Assembly (NCBI GenBank): GCA_023251095.1
Contig: JAHEZL010000001.1
Coordinates: forward strand, 1-64,000
Length of the DNA: 64,000 nt
From: Flavobacteriales bacterium
GTDB taxonomy: Bacteria; Bacteroidota; Bacteroidia; Flavobacteriales_C; GCA-002722245
Direction: 5' to 3'
The notes under the pieces are model-generated. The model was not told the origin of the DNA. It did not search any database and saw only the letters and a program-made list of their open reading frames with translations. Below are positions 1 through 11,152 of the stretch, piece by piece. Numbering within the stretch: position 1 is the first letter of the stretch; each line of letters opens with the position of its first letter. The position numbers were made by a program, and so were the translations under genes.

Positions 1-1
1 C

Positions 2-1291
<1,290 letters not shown>

Positions 1292-1314
1292 GCGAGTAAA
1301 ATGAGGGATTTCAA

Positions 1315-2826
1315 ATGAAGTATAAAATATCATCTTCGTCATTTTTCATCCTTTCCTTGCTCCTCTTCGCTTCTTCTTTTTTGAACGCTCAGTTCGGCGA
1401 AAAAAAAGAATATGTTCAGATCAAAGGTGCCGATTATCTTGAATCTACCAAACCCGGCGAACAAAAACTGGTGGGCCACGTCCATTTGCAACAAGGCAAT
1501 GTAGTATTGGTTTGCGATAGCGCTTTCATTTATGAAAATGGCGATTTCTTCAGCTATGGCCGTGTTTACATGAACAAGAAAGATTCGGTAAAAACCTATT
1601 GCGATGTGATGAAATATTACGGTGATAAAAAACTCACCATCTTCACAGGCAACGTGCGCATGATCAGCGATAAAACGGTTATTAAAACCGATCAGTTGTA
1701 TTACGAGAACGAAAAAAACAATGCCTATTATTTAGATGGCGCCAACATCACTGCCGACAAAACAAAAATTTACAGCGAAAAAGGCTACTACAATACTTCC
1801 ACCAGAGTCATCAATTTCAAAAAGAACGTTGTTGTTAAAACTGCCGATTTCAGTATTCTTTCCGATACTTTAACTTACCACACGCCTACTCAGCGCACCA
1901 CCTTTAACGGACCAACCAACATCCTTTCCAAATCAGGAAAAATTTATTGTGAAGCCGGTTATTTTGATGAAGTAAAACAGGAATCGGTTTTCAAAAAAAA
2001 TGCAAAGATCACCGAGAAATCTCAAATCATTTATGCCGATTCTATTCACCGCAACAGCAAAACCCTGGTGACCGACGCCTATAAAAACGTAAGAGCCATC
2101 GATACTGTGGAGCATGTTACCATCTCAGGAAACCACGGAATATTTTATGAAAAATCAGGCAAAAGCGTCATGACTGAAAAAGCTTTGCTGGAGCAACTCA
2201 TCGACAATGACACTTTGTATCTCCACGCCGATACTTTAAAAGCCGTTAACGATACCATCAAAAAAGAAAAGAAAATTTACGCTTATTATGGCGTTCGTTT
2301 TTTCAGAAAAGACATGCAGGGAAGTTGCGATTCCATTACTTTTTTTCCATCCGATTCTTTGATCAGAATGTATCGTGATCCGGTGATCTGGTCGGGCGAA
2401 AGTCAGATCACCGGCGATTACATCGAGATCTTTTTGTACGACAGTAAAATCAAGGAATTGCGCGTCCGCAAAAACGGATTCATTGTTTCTAACAACGGTC
2501 CGGATACCTACGATCAGATCAAGGGAAGAGACATGGTTGGTTATTTCGACAAAGGGAAAATGAAAAAAATGAAAGTCACCGGAAATGGTCAAACCATATA
2601 CTATATCAAAGAGAACGACGGGTCATACGTTGGTGCCAACCAGGCCGATTGCAGCAATCTTATGATCACTTTTAAAGAAGGAAAAGTGGGTAAAATAAAA
2701 TTCTTTGTGAAGCCTAACGCTACCTTCCATCCTATTGAGAAAGTAGATGTTGCCAAGCTAAAACTTGAGAATTTCCGCTGGCGGGAAAAAGAAAAACCTA
2801 AGACGAAGGAAGGGTTGTTTAAGTAA
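1315..2826 (+). CDS. OstA/LptA-like LPS-transport family protein
   Basis: A 503-residue exported protein with a Sec signal peptide (residues 1-25, ending LNAQ). The rest is a run of short beta-strand repeats of the OstA/LptA type, with phrases such as LVGHVHLQQGNVVLVCDSA, TIFTGNVRMISDKTVIKTD and VTISGNHGIFYEKSG. In the known family these jelly-roll repeats bind and pass lipopolysaccharide across the periplasm. It is longer than E. coli LptA, as is usual for Bacteroidota OstA-like proteins. It sits 23 bp after purA and may be co-transcribed. The assignment to the family is by repeat pattern; which step of LPS transport it performs is inference. Confidence 0.82.
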   Translation: MKYKISSSSFFILSLLLFASSFLNAQFGEKKEYVQIKGADYLESTKPGEQKLVGHVHLQQGNVVLVCDSAFIYENGDFFSYGRVYMNKKDSVKTYCDVMKYYGDKKLTIFTGNVRMISDKTVIKTDQLYYENEKNNAYYLDGANITADKTKIYSEKGYYNTSTRVINFKKNVVVKTADFSILSDTLTYHTPTQRTTFNGPTNILSKSGKIYCEAGYFDEVKQESVFKKNAKITEKSQIIYADSIHRNSKTLVTDAYKNVRAIDTVEHVTISGNHGIFYEKSGKSVMTEKALLEQLIDNDTLYLHADTLKAVNDTIKKEKKIYAYYGVRFFRKDMQGSCDSITFFPSDSLIRMYRDPVIWSGESQITGDYIEIFLYDSKIKELRVRKNGFIVSNNGPDTYDQIKGRDMVGYFDKGKMKKMKVTGNGQTIYYIKENDGSYVGANQADCSNLMITFKEGKVGKIKFFVKPNATFHPIEKVDVAKLKLENFRWREKEKPKTKEGLFK

Positions 2827-2989
2827 ATCCCTCTTGCCTTCACACAGAATCCCTGCGCACTCTCCCTTTTTTAAAGGGAGAAGCCCATGCCTATCCATTT
2901 TCACAGCAAACTTCAGGAAATGCCCGCTAACTAACTTCCTCCTTTGGAAAAGGAGGAGTGCGTTGATGGCGCGATGGCAAGGAGGATTT
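2825..2989. repeat. Nested palindromic intergenic element, copy A
   Basis: Outer arms aaatccctcttgcc (2825-2838) and ggcaaggaggattt (2976-2989) are near-complementary. Inside, actctccc...gggag and cttcctcc...aggaggag form two further hairpins that can also pair with each other. The same arrangement with similar sequence recurs at 32285-32458. It begins at the last codons of the OstA-like gene and lies between it and a convergent gene, so it could also end transcription. Open frames across it are artefacts of the repeat. Confidence 0.75.
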
Positions 2990-3010
2990 ATTTCCTAAAT
3001 TATAACATTT

Positions 3011-4420
3011 CTACTTCCCTCTCGGCAATGAACAATATTTCACCTGAAAGGTTTTAAACAAAGGCAAAAGAAATACATACAGCACAATGCCAATGATCAT
3101 ATAAGCTTCACGAGACCATTCCTGGAAACCGTAACTGGAATAATTGAAAGAAGAATCATACGTATAGTGGTAGCGGTATAATCCCGGCATATAAATATTC
3201 ATCTCTCTGCAAAAACAAAGAATGTACATAGGAAGAAATGGCATACATAGCTGAGCCATCATCAGGCATATCACGGCAAACCAGGAATAACTTTTTTTGT
3301 AAGCCCCCCTTATTCCCCAAAACAAACAAAGAACAAAGCAGCATAAAAAGTAAGTCATCATTGATTCTTCTTCATCATAGTATTCAAATGCCAATAAGAA
3401 AACTACAACCGATATAATGCAAAAAGGAGTGAAAAACACAGGCAACAATATAAAACTCTGCCAGCGTAAAGATTTCAGTAAAAGCACAACAGTGCCGAAT
3501 ATCAATATCACAATAGAATAAGGCCACAACATATCTTCATCTAAAAAAAACAAATCATAGGTGATGACGTCTACTTCATCTTCTATTTCGTTGGAGACCA
3601 TGTATTGATTTCTGTGTGCAATTTCCGGTCCGGTGTACATATAAGTATCGTTATCATTTTTAAAAAACAAGGAACATTTTTGAGTGTGCAAGAGATAAAT
3701 GGAGTCGAGAGGTAAAAAATAAGAAGGCTCATATTTATTAGTCACGTTAATGTAAGCGCTGATTTTTCTTTTTATTGTAGCTTCCGATGAATCGCGGTAC
3801 GACTGCTCTAACTCAACAGGGCCTTTGATACCCAATATTTTTTGCTGTTTGGCACTGAAGGTGGATTCAAAAAAATCTTCTTTATATAATTTTTCCTTAA
3901 CGCATTTTCCATAATTGAGATCTTGGCTTTCCCTCGTATAATTCCCCTGTATTTGATGATCAAGAAAATAAGGATTCCCTTCATTTAAAATATTGATTTC
4001 ATTTTTCAACTCGTTCCAATCCACATGCTTGCTTTCATTGTAAGCCATTGAAAGAGGAACGGTGTATGACAAACTAAAAAGCAGAGCTAAAGAAACTGCG
4101 AGCGTAAGAAACTTAGGTATTTCCATCCACTTTTTCTCAGAACCATTTTCATTGTTCAGGTTAAAACGAACCACTATCGTTACCCAGGCGCCGATGGCCA
4201 GAATAATAGGAATAAAGGAAATTCCATAAATAGTATCTATCGTATCTTTATCCTCCGGCAAAATATTAAACAACAATACTATTGCAGCAAGCAATACATG
4301 AGTAAGCAGCACAAAATAAAACACCCAGTGTACTTTGGTTTCCCACAACAGCGGATACTTCTCCAATAAATGTTGATCAACTTTTTGCAAAGGTTTTTTC
4401 AACGATGAAATAAAACTCAT
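3011..4420 (-). CDS. Polytopic membrane protein, likely partner of the upstream ABC ATPase
   Basis: A 469-residue integral membrane protein of no recognised family. Hydrophobic stretches at about 32-52, 63-83 and 105-126 are followed by a polar, probably extracytoplasmic region of about 150 residues. Five or so further membrane segments lie between about 298 and 465. This layout of membrane block, external domain and membrane block resembles permeases of ABC exporters. The gene starts 2 bp after the stop of the ABC ATPase, so the two are probably co-translated and form one transporter. The transporter role is inferred from this context only. Confidence 0.6.
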   Translation of the reverse strand: MSFISSLKKPLQKVDQHLLEKYPLLWETKVHWVFYFVLLTHVLLAAIVLLFNILPEDKDTIDTIYGISFIPIILAIGAWVTIVVRFNLNNENGSEKKWMEIPKFLTLAVSLALLFSLSYTVPLSMAYNESKHVDWNELKNEINILNEGNPYFLDHQIQGNYTRESQDLNYGKCVKEKLYKEDFFESTFSAKQQKILGIKGPVELEQSYRDSSEATIKRKISAYINVTNKYEPSYFLPLDSIYLLHTQKCSLFFKNDNDTYMYTGPEIAHRNQYMVSNEIEDEVDVITYDLFFLDEDMLWPYSIVILIFGTVVLLLKSLRWQSFILLPVFFTPFCIISVVVFLLAFEYYDEEESMMTYFLCCFVLCLFWGIRGAYKKSYSWFAVICLMMAQLCMPFLPMYILCFCREMNIYMPGLYRYHYTYDSSFNYSSYGFQEWSREAYMIIGIVLYVFLLPLFKTFQVKYCSLPRGK

Positions 4421-4422
4421 GA

Positions 4423-5604
4423 CTAAAAATATTTTTTGGTGGAATTACTGATGTCTCTTAAATAATCAATGGAAAAATCCATTTGGGCCAAGGCCTGCAA
4501 TAGTTTTTTGGAAGTGAAATCCAGCGGACAATACAACAGATAAGTCATGCCTTTTTTATCGATGATGATGGCAGGATTGATTTGCTTTAGTTTTTCCAAA
4601 TCGCTCAATTCAAAATTTCCCGACAATTCAAAAGTATTGCATTCCCTGTCTTTTCCAATATCGGTTACTTTACCGATGTATTCCGGTTTTCCTTTTTTTA
4701 AAAAGATAATCTGATCGGAAACCATTTCAACATCATGCAATTGCTGAGAGCTTAAAATGATGGCAATCGGATTGGCTTGAGAACGGGCCAGATCCTGTAA
4801 ATCCTCCAGAAAATATTGTTTCGCATTTACATCTAAATTAGCCAGCGGTTCATCCAATACCAGCAAACGCGGGTGTTTCAACATGATTTTAGCCAGTTGA
4901 AAACGGAGGCGGTAACCTGTGGAAATTTCCGACCAGCTGTAATCTTTATATTTTTCTAATCCTAAACGGTGAATATAAAAATCAACCATTTCCTGATTTT
5001 CTTTTCCTTTAACGCCATGAATAGAAGCATAATATTTCATGTTGTGCTGCAGCGTTCCGTACCATTTCGGAATACGTTGCGGAATGTAGGAAATGTTGTT
5101 TTTTATGTTTTCCCAACCTTGGTATCGTCCGTAGCTTGCGGTGCCTGTTGTCACGGAAAGTTCGCCGGCTATCATTCTTAATAAAGTAGTTTTCCCGTTT
5201 CCGTTCTCTCCTACTATTCCGGTAATGCTTCCTTTTTTCAAAGAAAAATCGCAGCTGTCCAAACAAAAAGCATCACTTCGTGAACCATAACTTTTTGTGA
5301 TTTTTTCAGCCCTGTAAACTTCATCGTCAAAGTCGCTTAAATCATAGCGCGCCGGAGCTTCTGCCAATGAACCGAGCATCCCCGAAATCAATTGCAGCGC
5401 AGCATCCTTTTGTTGGGTAAACACCAATTCTCTGAGATTGACGGCATCGAAATGATAGTCAATACTTAAATCCAAAAAGCGTTTAATTAATCTTTCGTTG
5501 AGACCGGCAAACTGCAATTGTTTGAGTTCATCAATCCTTTGTTTAAAATTTTGCGGCGAAACATCCATTGGGGAAAAATTAGTGGCGCTATAAAAGGCAT
5601 TCAA
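4423..5604 (-). CDS. ABC transporter ATP-binding protein with N-terminal helical extension
   Basis: A 393-residue cytoplasmic ABC ATPase. The nucleotide-binding domain starts only at about residue 95. Walker A is GENGNGKT (132-139), the Q-loop glutamine is near 176, and Walker B is LLVLDEP (247-253). Two motifs are unusual. The signature reads ISTGYRLRF (227-235) instead of LSGGQ, and the H-loop position (SSQQLH, 285-290) has glutamine where histidine is expected. The first 95 residues are mainly helical and unrelated to standard ABC proteins. The gene lies 8 bp after the 1537-residue protein gene and 2 bp before the membrane protein gene, suggesting an envelope export or lipid-handling system. 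The substrate is unknown. Confidence 0.85.
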   Translation of the reverse strand: MNAFYSATNFSPMDVSPQNFKQRIDELKQLQFAGLNERLIKRFLDLSIDYHFDAVNLRELVFTQQKDAALQLISGMLGSLAEAPARYDLSDFDDEVYRAEKITKSYGSRSDAFCLDSCDFSLKKGSITGIVGENGNGKTTLLRMIAGELSVTTGTASYGRYQGWENIKNNISYIPQRIPKWYGTLQHNMKYYASIHGVKGKENQEMVDFYIHRLGLEKYKDYSWSEISTGYRLRFQLAKIMLKHPRLLVLDEPLANLDVNAKQYFLEDLQDLARSQANPIAIILSSQQLHDVEMVSDQIIFLKKGKPEYIGKVTDIGKDRECNTFELSGNFELSDLEKLKQINPAIIIDKKGMTYLLYCPLDFTSKKLLQALAQMDFSIDYLRDISNSTKKYF

Positions 5605-5612
5605 ACTCAGTA

Positions 5613-8600
5613 CTACTCTCCTACTCCTTCTTCCATCTTCATTAAAAACAGTTTCAACTTCCTGTCTGTGGAAAGCATGAAGGTATAAGGGTCTTCGTCT
5701 TTTTTACCTTTAAATTCTTTTTTATCCGGTTTAAGGGAATTGATGATGGCGTTGAAATCTTCATGAGAGGAAAGGCAGGCCATTACCCCTTTCGAATAAG
5801 TAAAGAAATACCATGTTTTGTCATCAATTTTAAGATAGATATTAATCTCCTCACCGGTTCGTTTTCTTTCAATTTGCACATAACCCGTTACATATTTATT
5901 GAGTTGTTTGTTGCCCATTGATCCGATTCCTATTCGTCCCTCAGAAATAAAACTGCTTTTTTCTTTGTTCCAGGTAAACTCCAGATCACTCAATACAAGA
6001 TTGTGTTGCAATTCATCGGGGAAGCGTTTGAAGCCACCATATAAGGATAAATCGGAAATCAACTTATCCGCTTTTTCCTTACCTACGAGATCCCGCAAAG
6101 CACGCTCATAAACCTGACGGTTATTGTTCACCGCATTCAAATTGGGATTTCCTTCAATGTTATTTATCATGTGCTTCCACATTCCGTCATCCAGAATAAA
6201 ATCCAGCGTCATGATTCCTTCCAATCGGGCTGTATCTTCAGGGGTATTCTGAACGATATTTCCTGCAAAATCCATTTTCACTTGTCCGGCTTTAAAAGCC
6301 AGCTGCATTTTACCTTCCGCTTCCGCCTTACAGGTTTCGGTATTCATGCTCACATAATTCCCCGAGAAATTCCGCTCACGTAATTTCTCTTTATTGGAGA
6401 TTTGATATTCTTTGGTTTCACTGTCGTATTTAAGGAAACCCGATGCTGAAATAAGATTATCGTCGCTGTACACTTTTTTAAACGACATGAAAGCTGGATA
6501 AACACCGGTTGAATCGTTGGTGATATTGAAACCATTAAAGAGTTTTGTTCTGTTGTCGCCAAATATTGTTACCAGTGTATCCACAGGAATCATCACGTTG
6601 GCCGGATCAATTTCACTTTTAAAAGCGATCCATGGCTTGTCCATTTTACACTCATGTTTCAGCTTGGTACCCCCTTCAAACAAAATTCCTTTTTTGTTGG
6701 CGGCAATACTGGCCTTGCCTCTGTACATAAATTGCGGACTCAGTTTAAACAACTGCTTTTCATCAATCATACCACTTGCAATAGTTTGATAGGTAGTATC
6801 CACATGAATGTTGGCAAAATGAATTTTTTGCTTTCCTTCTTCAGCATCTACATAATCGTAATCCCCCGAAGCAGCATAATCTTTTTTGGCGTAAATATCC
6901 ACGTGCGAATTCAATATGGTGTGGTATTGCGTTAAATTATTGGCAATGATTTTAGCTGAATCCAGAGATCTCATTTTAGCAGCTTTTTCTACAAAAACCT
7001 CACCATCTATAGGATAAATACGGGCATCGGCAACGTTGATGTATTTTACTTCATGGGCTTTAATAATGTAATTACGGATATCAAAATTCGCTTTCGGAGA
7101 AATGAATTTCAGGGAATCCTGTTTGGGATGAGTAGAAATAAACTCCGATCCCGAGAGATCCAAATCGTTGGCGCCCGCAGCTCCATCGGCAGTTTTTGCT
7201 TCCCCCTTACTGGTACTCAACTCCAATTCATATTTGTCCATAAACCATTTAAACTGGTCCATGTAACACACATATTGATTCACCGGAAAATCCACGAAAG
7301 ACGCACCACCATTGGCCACAAACTCCCCTTCTCTTTTATCGAAATCGATTTTTGAATTTACGTTATTCGTAGCAAAAGCAATTCCACCGTCATTGGCATC
7401 TGATTTTTCAGCCTTTAATTTAAAGTTGGAAGTATCGGCCGAAAAAATTCTGTTTCTGAAATTAAAATCTTTTGAAGACAATTCGGCACTTTCAAAATCA
7501 ACCACACCGTAACCACCTAGTTTTTGCGGACCGTAAATTAAAGTACCGTTAAGTTTAGCCTGAGAGCCGTACATCTCAAAAGCCTTATCAATTTTACTCG
7601 ACAACATTTTATCTTTATAAGGCTCAAAGTGCATTCTGTCGTTTTCTCCTTTTGCAGAAGGATATTCCACACCGTCTTTCTGCTCGCGGATTTCAAACGA
7701 CTGGGTTACTGCGTTTACTGAATCGACGAAGAAAATAAAGTCTTTTGAAAAAGTGGTGGACGTAAGATAATCCAGTTTACCATCCCCGCGAATACCACGG
7801 TTACTAACATTGATGTCCATAAAATAAGTCGCTTTGCCACCATAAACCGGCACTCCTTCCTTAGGCGCAGGATGCGTAAACCCGAAAGAATGATCATCCA
7901 TCACTTTTAATTTCTCATCGAAATCAGGAAAAATTCCACCCGAAGCAAAAGTTCCTTCAAACTCTATCCCTTCTCTGGTAAGGGTGTTGATACTATCAAG
8001 GGTAAAAGGTTGAATATGGAAATACACTTTTGATCTGTCGTAAACTGCACCCAACTCATTTCTTTTATCGAAATAAACATAGGAGTCTTTAGTACTGTTG
8101 AAGATCGGATATTGCGGAAAAGAATCTACACGCAAACCCGATTTATTGTTGGGTTTATCAATTAATATATTTCCGGTCACATGGTCGATGGTACTTTTCA
8201 CTCTTTCCATTTTCACCTGTCCGGTGGCCTCATCCAAAGATTTATGCGGTGCGAATACCCTGATGGAATCGGCATCCACAATATCAATTCTAAAATCATC
8301 GTATTTGAAATCGAAATTTTTTCCAAAACACTCCACCATCCCTGCTTTAACAGCACCTCCAAAGGTAATGTCGCGATTGGCGTGCAACATAAGTTCACCA
8401 TGTGAAGGATAAATAAACACCTTTCTGCTGGCGCTGATCACCACTTTTCCAACACCGCGCACAAGCATATCATTGTCGAGTAAATTCAGCGTGGCATTTG
8501 GTTTATCGGCTATATCCGAATGAATGGAAATATTGTCGTAATCGGCTTTTTTCGATTTGGAATAAAGGTAATGGTACAAACGGGGTTGAACAGTTATTTT

Positions 8601-10226
8601 ACCTGCTTGAACATCATAAATCAAAAATCCGGAAGTGGCTAAATTGATGAGCATGATTTGCACGTCTGAATTTTCCATGTGCACATAATCCGAAAATCCG
8701 TCGAAATAAAAAACATTGTTTTTGTTGTTGCGGGTGTCTACATATCTCTTTACAATGTACAGCGGGTGCTGCTCGCCGAGGCCTTGCAGCGCCATGAATT
8801 TTTCTTCGTCGTAGTAATTCGACGACTCCAGATGCATCTCATGCGTACTGGAACCGATGATGGCACTCATTTGAATTTCGGGCTCATCAATTTTCCAGCG
8901 CATCCACTCTACGTCGATATCCACATCGTGGTAGGAATCATAATAAGGAGAAAGCGATAAACCTTTTTTATCGCGATAAAGCGTGATTTCATTGTTTTCT
9001 TTTAAGTATTTAAACTGTAAAGTGGGATGAAAAATAGTGTCGTCTTTTAAGTAGATATAAATAGCTGCATCTCCTGTAACCATGCGATCTTCATTGATAG
9101 AGAAGTTTTCGGAGCTCACCTCCATTTTCGGTTCGCCGTTGAATTTAAAAATCAGTTTTGCACGTTCTTCGCTGGTACCCTGACCGATGAACTTAGCGCC
9201 TTTAATAAAGAATCCGCCGTCGAAATCAATGTTGGGAGAAATATTTTCGATTTTCACTCTTTTGCTGTACGATTTAAAGCGCGGATAACCGGCATTGCTC
9301 GTATCAATATCGGCCTGAAGCTTTTCTTCCAGTTTCCCTTTTAAAGCATAATCAAAATATTTCGAGTTGAAGTAAGTAACAGAGTCGGCTTCATAGTGCG
9401 ACGATTGCAAACGAATGGAATACTTATCCAGCAAGGCATACGAAAATTTTTCGGGCACACCTGCACGCACCCAGTTCACTTTACCTCCTACGCCATAAAA
9501 CCTGTTGCTGGTAGGATAAAAAACACCTTTTGTTTCATAAATAAAAGCAGTGTCGCGTTTGGCCACACAGAAAAGCGTCATCTTATCGGGGAACACCACT
9601 TTAGGCAAACTGTCGTAATCGAAGGTGAAATTTTTAGAAGTACCGGTCCATCTCGTTGGTGCGGAAACATAGATAGATCCGTATAAAAACAAGTTGTTGG
9701 AAGTGGATAAAAAGGAACCAAAACTTTTACGGTTCATTCCCATTAGTTTTTTCAAAGTACCGTTCCAGGCATCAAAGCTGTCCTCATTCTGGTCACTGAT
9801 GATTAATCCGAGGAGGGCCGTGATATAATCGCGGAAATCGGGCATGGCCTTCATTCTTTTCACGAGCATGATATCACACATATCGTAAATTTCTAAAATC
9901 TGGTAATCGCTGAATTTGCGGGTAATGTTAGAATACATAAAAGTACTCTGTATGTCTAGCGCTTTAATTCTTCTTTGAAAAGCCTCATTGGCCAGTTTAT
10001 ACATTTTAATTTCTTTCTTCGGATCCATTGGCGGCAGAGGCCATGCGGCAGAGAATTCTGCCATCAGACTTTCGGCTTCGTCGGGATTGGCGGCCATCAT
10101 AAAATCGGTCAGCTCCTGAAAAAACTTCTCGTTTTCATGGGTGAACGATTTTATTTGCGGATTTTGAGCGCTGAGAGCAACAACAGCGAAAAGCGGCAAC
10201 AAAAAAAGAAAAAGCTTTTTAGTCAT
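5613..10226 (-). CDS. Very large secreted protein of unknown function (1537 aa)
   Basis: Signal peptide at residues 1-20 (ending ALSAQ), then about 1,500 residues without a domain I recognise. After a helical N-terminal part (about 25-200), the body is rich in short beta strands with recurring hydrophobic and charged alternation and phrases like GDAAIYIYLKDDTIFHPT and GTLIYGPQKLGGYG. These recall the periplasmic OstA/AsmA style of lipid-handling beta proteins, but that likeness is only impressionistic. No T9SS tail is present, so a periplasmic or outer-membrane location is likely. It begins 8 bp after prmA and precedes the ABC ATPase and membrane protein genes by 8 bp, so one transcript is probable. 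Confidence 0.7.
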   Translation of the reverse strand: MTKKLFLFLLPLFAVVALSAQNPQIKSFTHENEKFFQELTDFMMAANPDEAESLMAEFSAAWPLPPMDPKKEIKMYKLANEAFQRRIKALDIQSTFMYSNITRKFSDYQILEIYDMCDIMLVKRMKAMPDFRDYITALLGLIISDQNEDSFDAWNGTLKKLMGMNRKSFGSFLSTSNNLFLYGSIYVSAPTRWTGTSKNFTFDYDSLPKVVFPDKMTLFCVAKRDTAFIYETKGVFYPTSNRFYGVGGKVNWVRAGVPEKFSYALLDKYSIRLQSSHYEADSVTYFNSKYFDYALKGKLEEKLQADIDTSNAGYPRFKSYSKRVKIENISPNIDFDGGFFIKGAKFIGQGTSEERAKLIFKFNGEPKMEVSSENFSINEDRMVTGDAAIYIYLKDDTIFHPTLQFKYLKENNEITLYRDKKGLSLSPYYDSYHDVDIDVEWMRWKIDEPEIQMSAIIGSSTHEMHLESSNYYDEEKFMALQGLGEQHPLYIVKRYVDTRNNKNNVFYFDGFSDYVHMENSDVQIMLINLATSGFLIYDVQAGKITVQPRLYHYLYSKSKKADYDNISIHSDIADKPNATLNLLDNDMLVRGVGKVVISASRKVFIYPSHGELMLHANRDITFGGAVKAGMVECFGKNFDFKYDDFRIDIVDADSIRVFAPHKSLDEATGQVKMERVKSTIDHVTGNILIDKPNNKSGLRVDSFPQYPIFNSTKDSYVYFDKRNELGAVYDRSKVYFHIQPFTLDSINTLTREGIEFEGTFASGGIFPDFDEKLKVMDDHSFGFTHPAPKEGVPVYGGKATYFMDINVSNRGIRGDGKLDYLTSTTFSKDFIFFVDSVNAVTQSFEIREQKDGVEYPSAKGENDRMHFEPYKDKMLSSKIDKAFEMYGSQAKLNGTLIYGPQKLGGYGVVDFESAELSSKDFNFRNRIFSADTSNFKLKAEKSDANDGGIAFATNNVNSKIDFDKREGEFVANGGASFVDFPVNQYVCYMDQFKWFMDKYELELSTSKGEAKTADGAAGANDLDLSGSEFISTHPKQDSLKFISPKANFDIRNYIIKAHEVKYINVADARIYPIDGEVFVEKAAKMRSLDSAKIIANNLTQYHTILNSHVDIYAKKDYAASGDYDYVDAEEGKQKIHFANIHVDTTYQTIASGMIDEKQLFKLSPQFMYRGKASIAANKKGILFEGGTKLKHECKMDKPWIAFKSEIDPANVMIPVDTLVTIFGDNRTKLFNGFNITNDSTGVYPAFMSFKKVYSDDNLISASGFLKYDSETKEYQISNKEKLRERNFSGNYVSMNTETCKAEAEGKMQLAFKAGQVKMDFAGNIVQNTPEDTARLEGIMTLDFILDDGMWKHMINNIEGNPNLNAVNNNRQVYERALRDLVGKEKADKLISDLSLYGGFKRFPDELQHNLVLSDLEFTWNKEKSSFISEGRIGIGSMGNKQLNKYVTGYVQIERKRTGEEINIYLKIDDKTWYFFTYSKGVMACLSSHEDFNAIINSLKPDKKEFKGKKDEDPYTFMLSTDRKLKLFLMKMEEGVGE

Positions 10227-10234
10227 AACCCGAT

Positions 10235-11068
10235 TTATTTAAAACATCTTATTAATGCGAAATTGCCGGCAGCATTTGACAATACTGTATCAAACAACAA
10301 GCCAACGGCAGCAATTTTTTCTTTCAGTACATCTACATCCTGTTCCAGAAATCCACTCATCAGCAAAACACCTCCTGAATCCAGTGCTTTGGTGTAAGCA
10401 GGTAAATCCGCCAACAAAATATTTCTGTTGATATTGGCCAGAATCACATCAAAACCTTTGTCATCAATGTTGACAGCCGAGCCTAAAATGGTGGTAATTT
10501 TTCCACAACCGTTGCGCTCCACATTTTCAATGCAGTTGGCATAAGCCCATTCATCGTTATCAATGGCGATGATATCCCGAGCGCCCAGTTTTTCAGCCAA
10601 AATAGCCAAAATCCCTGTACCGCTGCCCATATCCAAAACGCGTTTACCGGGCCAGTGGATATTTTTCATTTCCTCCATCATCAAAAGCGTAGTTTGATGG
10701 TGACCGGTACCGAAGGACATTTTAGGTTCAATGACAATTTCCACTTCAAACTTTTTGTCGATGTTGTGGAAAGGCGCACACACCAGACACCACGAACCTA
10801 TTTCAATCGGCTGGAAAGAACTTTCCCAATTGGCGTTCCAGTTGGTTTCGGGAATAACAGAAGAAGTATATGAAACAGAAACTTCGGAATATCCGGCAAA
10901 TAACTGCCGGATATATTCCTCGTTAAAATCCTTTTTTTTGATGTAGGCCTTGAAGCCTTTTTCATTTTCCTCAAAAGTATCGTAGTCCTTTTCTACCATA
11001 GCCGACATTAATATATCGCACCACGGAGCAACCGGTTTTAATTCAACTATGAGTTCAATGTATTCCAT
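10235..11068 (-). CDS. prmA: Ribosomal protein L11 methyltransferase
   Basis: SAM-dependent enzyme that trimethylates ribosomal protein L11. The 277-residue product has the family's two-domain plan: an N-terminal L11-recognition domain (about 1-100) and a Rossmann methyltransferase domain. Diagnostic motifs are PKMSFGTGHHQTT, the SAM loop VLDMGSGTGILAI, and ILANINRNIL, which corresponds to the NPPxY-like motif IV region. It lies 85 bp after tpiA, the gap being filled by a palindromic repeat, and 8 bp before the 1537-residue gene. The tpiA-prmA order is common in this phylum. Confidence 0.95.
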   Translation of the reverse strand: MEYIELIVELKPVAPWCDILMSAMVEKDYDTFEENEKGFKAYIKKKDFNEEYIRQLFAGYSEVSVSYTSSVIPETNWNANWESSFQPIEIGSWCLVCAPFHNIDKKFEVEIVIEPKMSFGTGHHQTTLLMMEEMKNIHWPGKRVLDMGSGTGILAILAEKLGARDIIAIDNDEWAYANCIENVERNGCGKITTILGSAVNIDDKGFDVILANINRNILLADLPAYTKALDSGGVLLMSGFLEQDVDVLKEKIAAVGLLFDTVLSNAAGNFALIRCFK

Positions 11069-11084
11069 AATTTTCGGGAAAAAG

Positions 11085-11146
11085 TCCCACAGATTTCACG
11101 AATTTTCACAGATTGCAATCTGTGTTGATCTGTGAAATCTGTGGGA
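11085..11146. repeat. Palindromic repeat, copy 1 (cccacagatttcac family)
   Basis: The arms tcccacagatttcac and gtgaaatctgtggga pair perfectly, with a further cacagatt/aatctgtg pairing in the loop. A near-identical element lies at 25128-25193. It fills the gap between tpiA and prmA, so it must be transcribed in the run if that run is one operon. Confidence 0.85.
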
Positions 11147-11152
11147 AAAATT

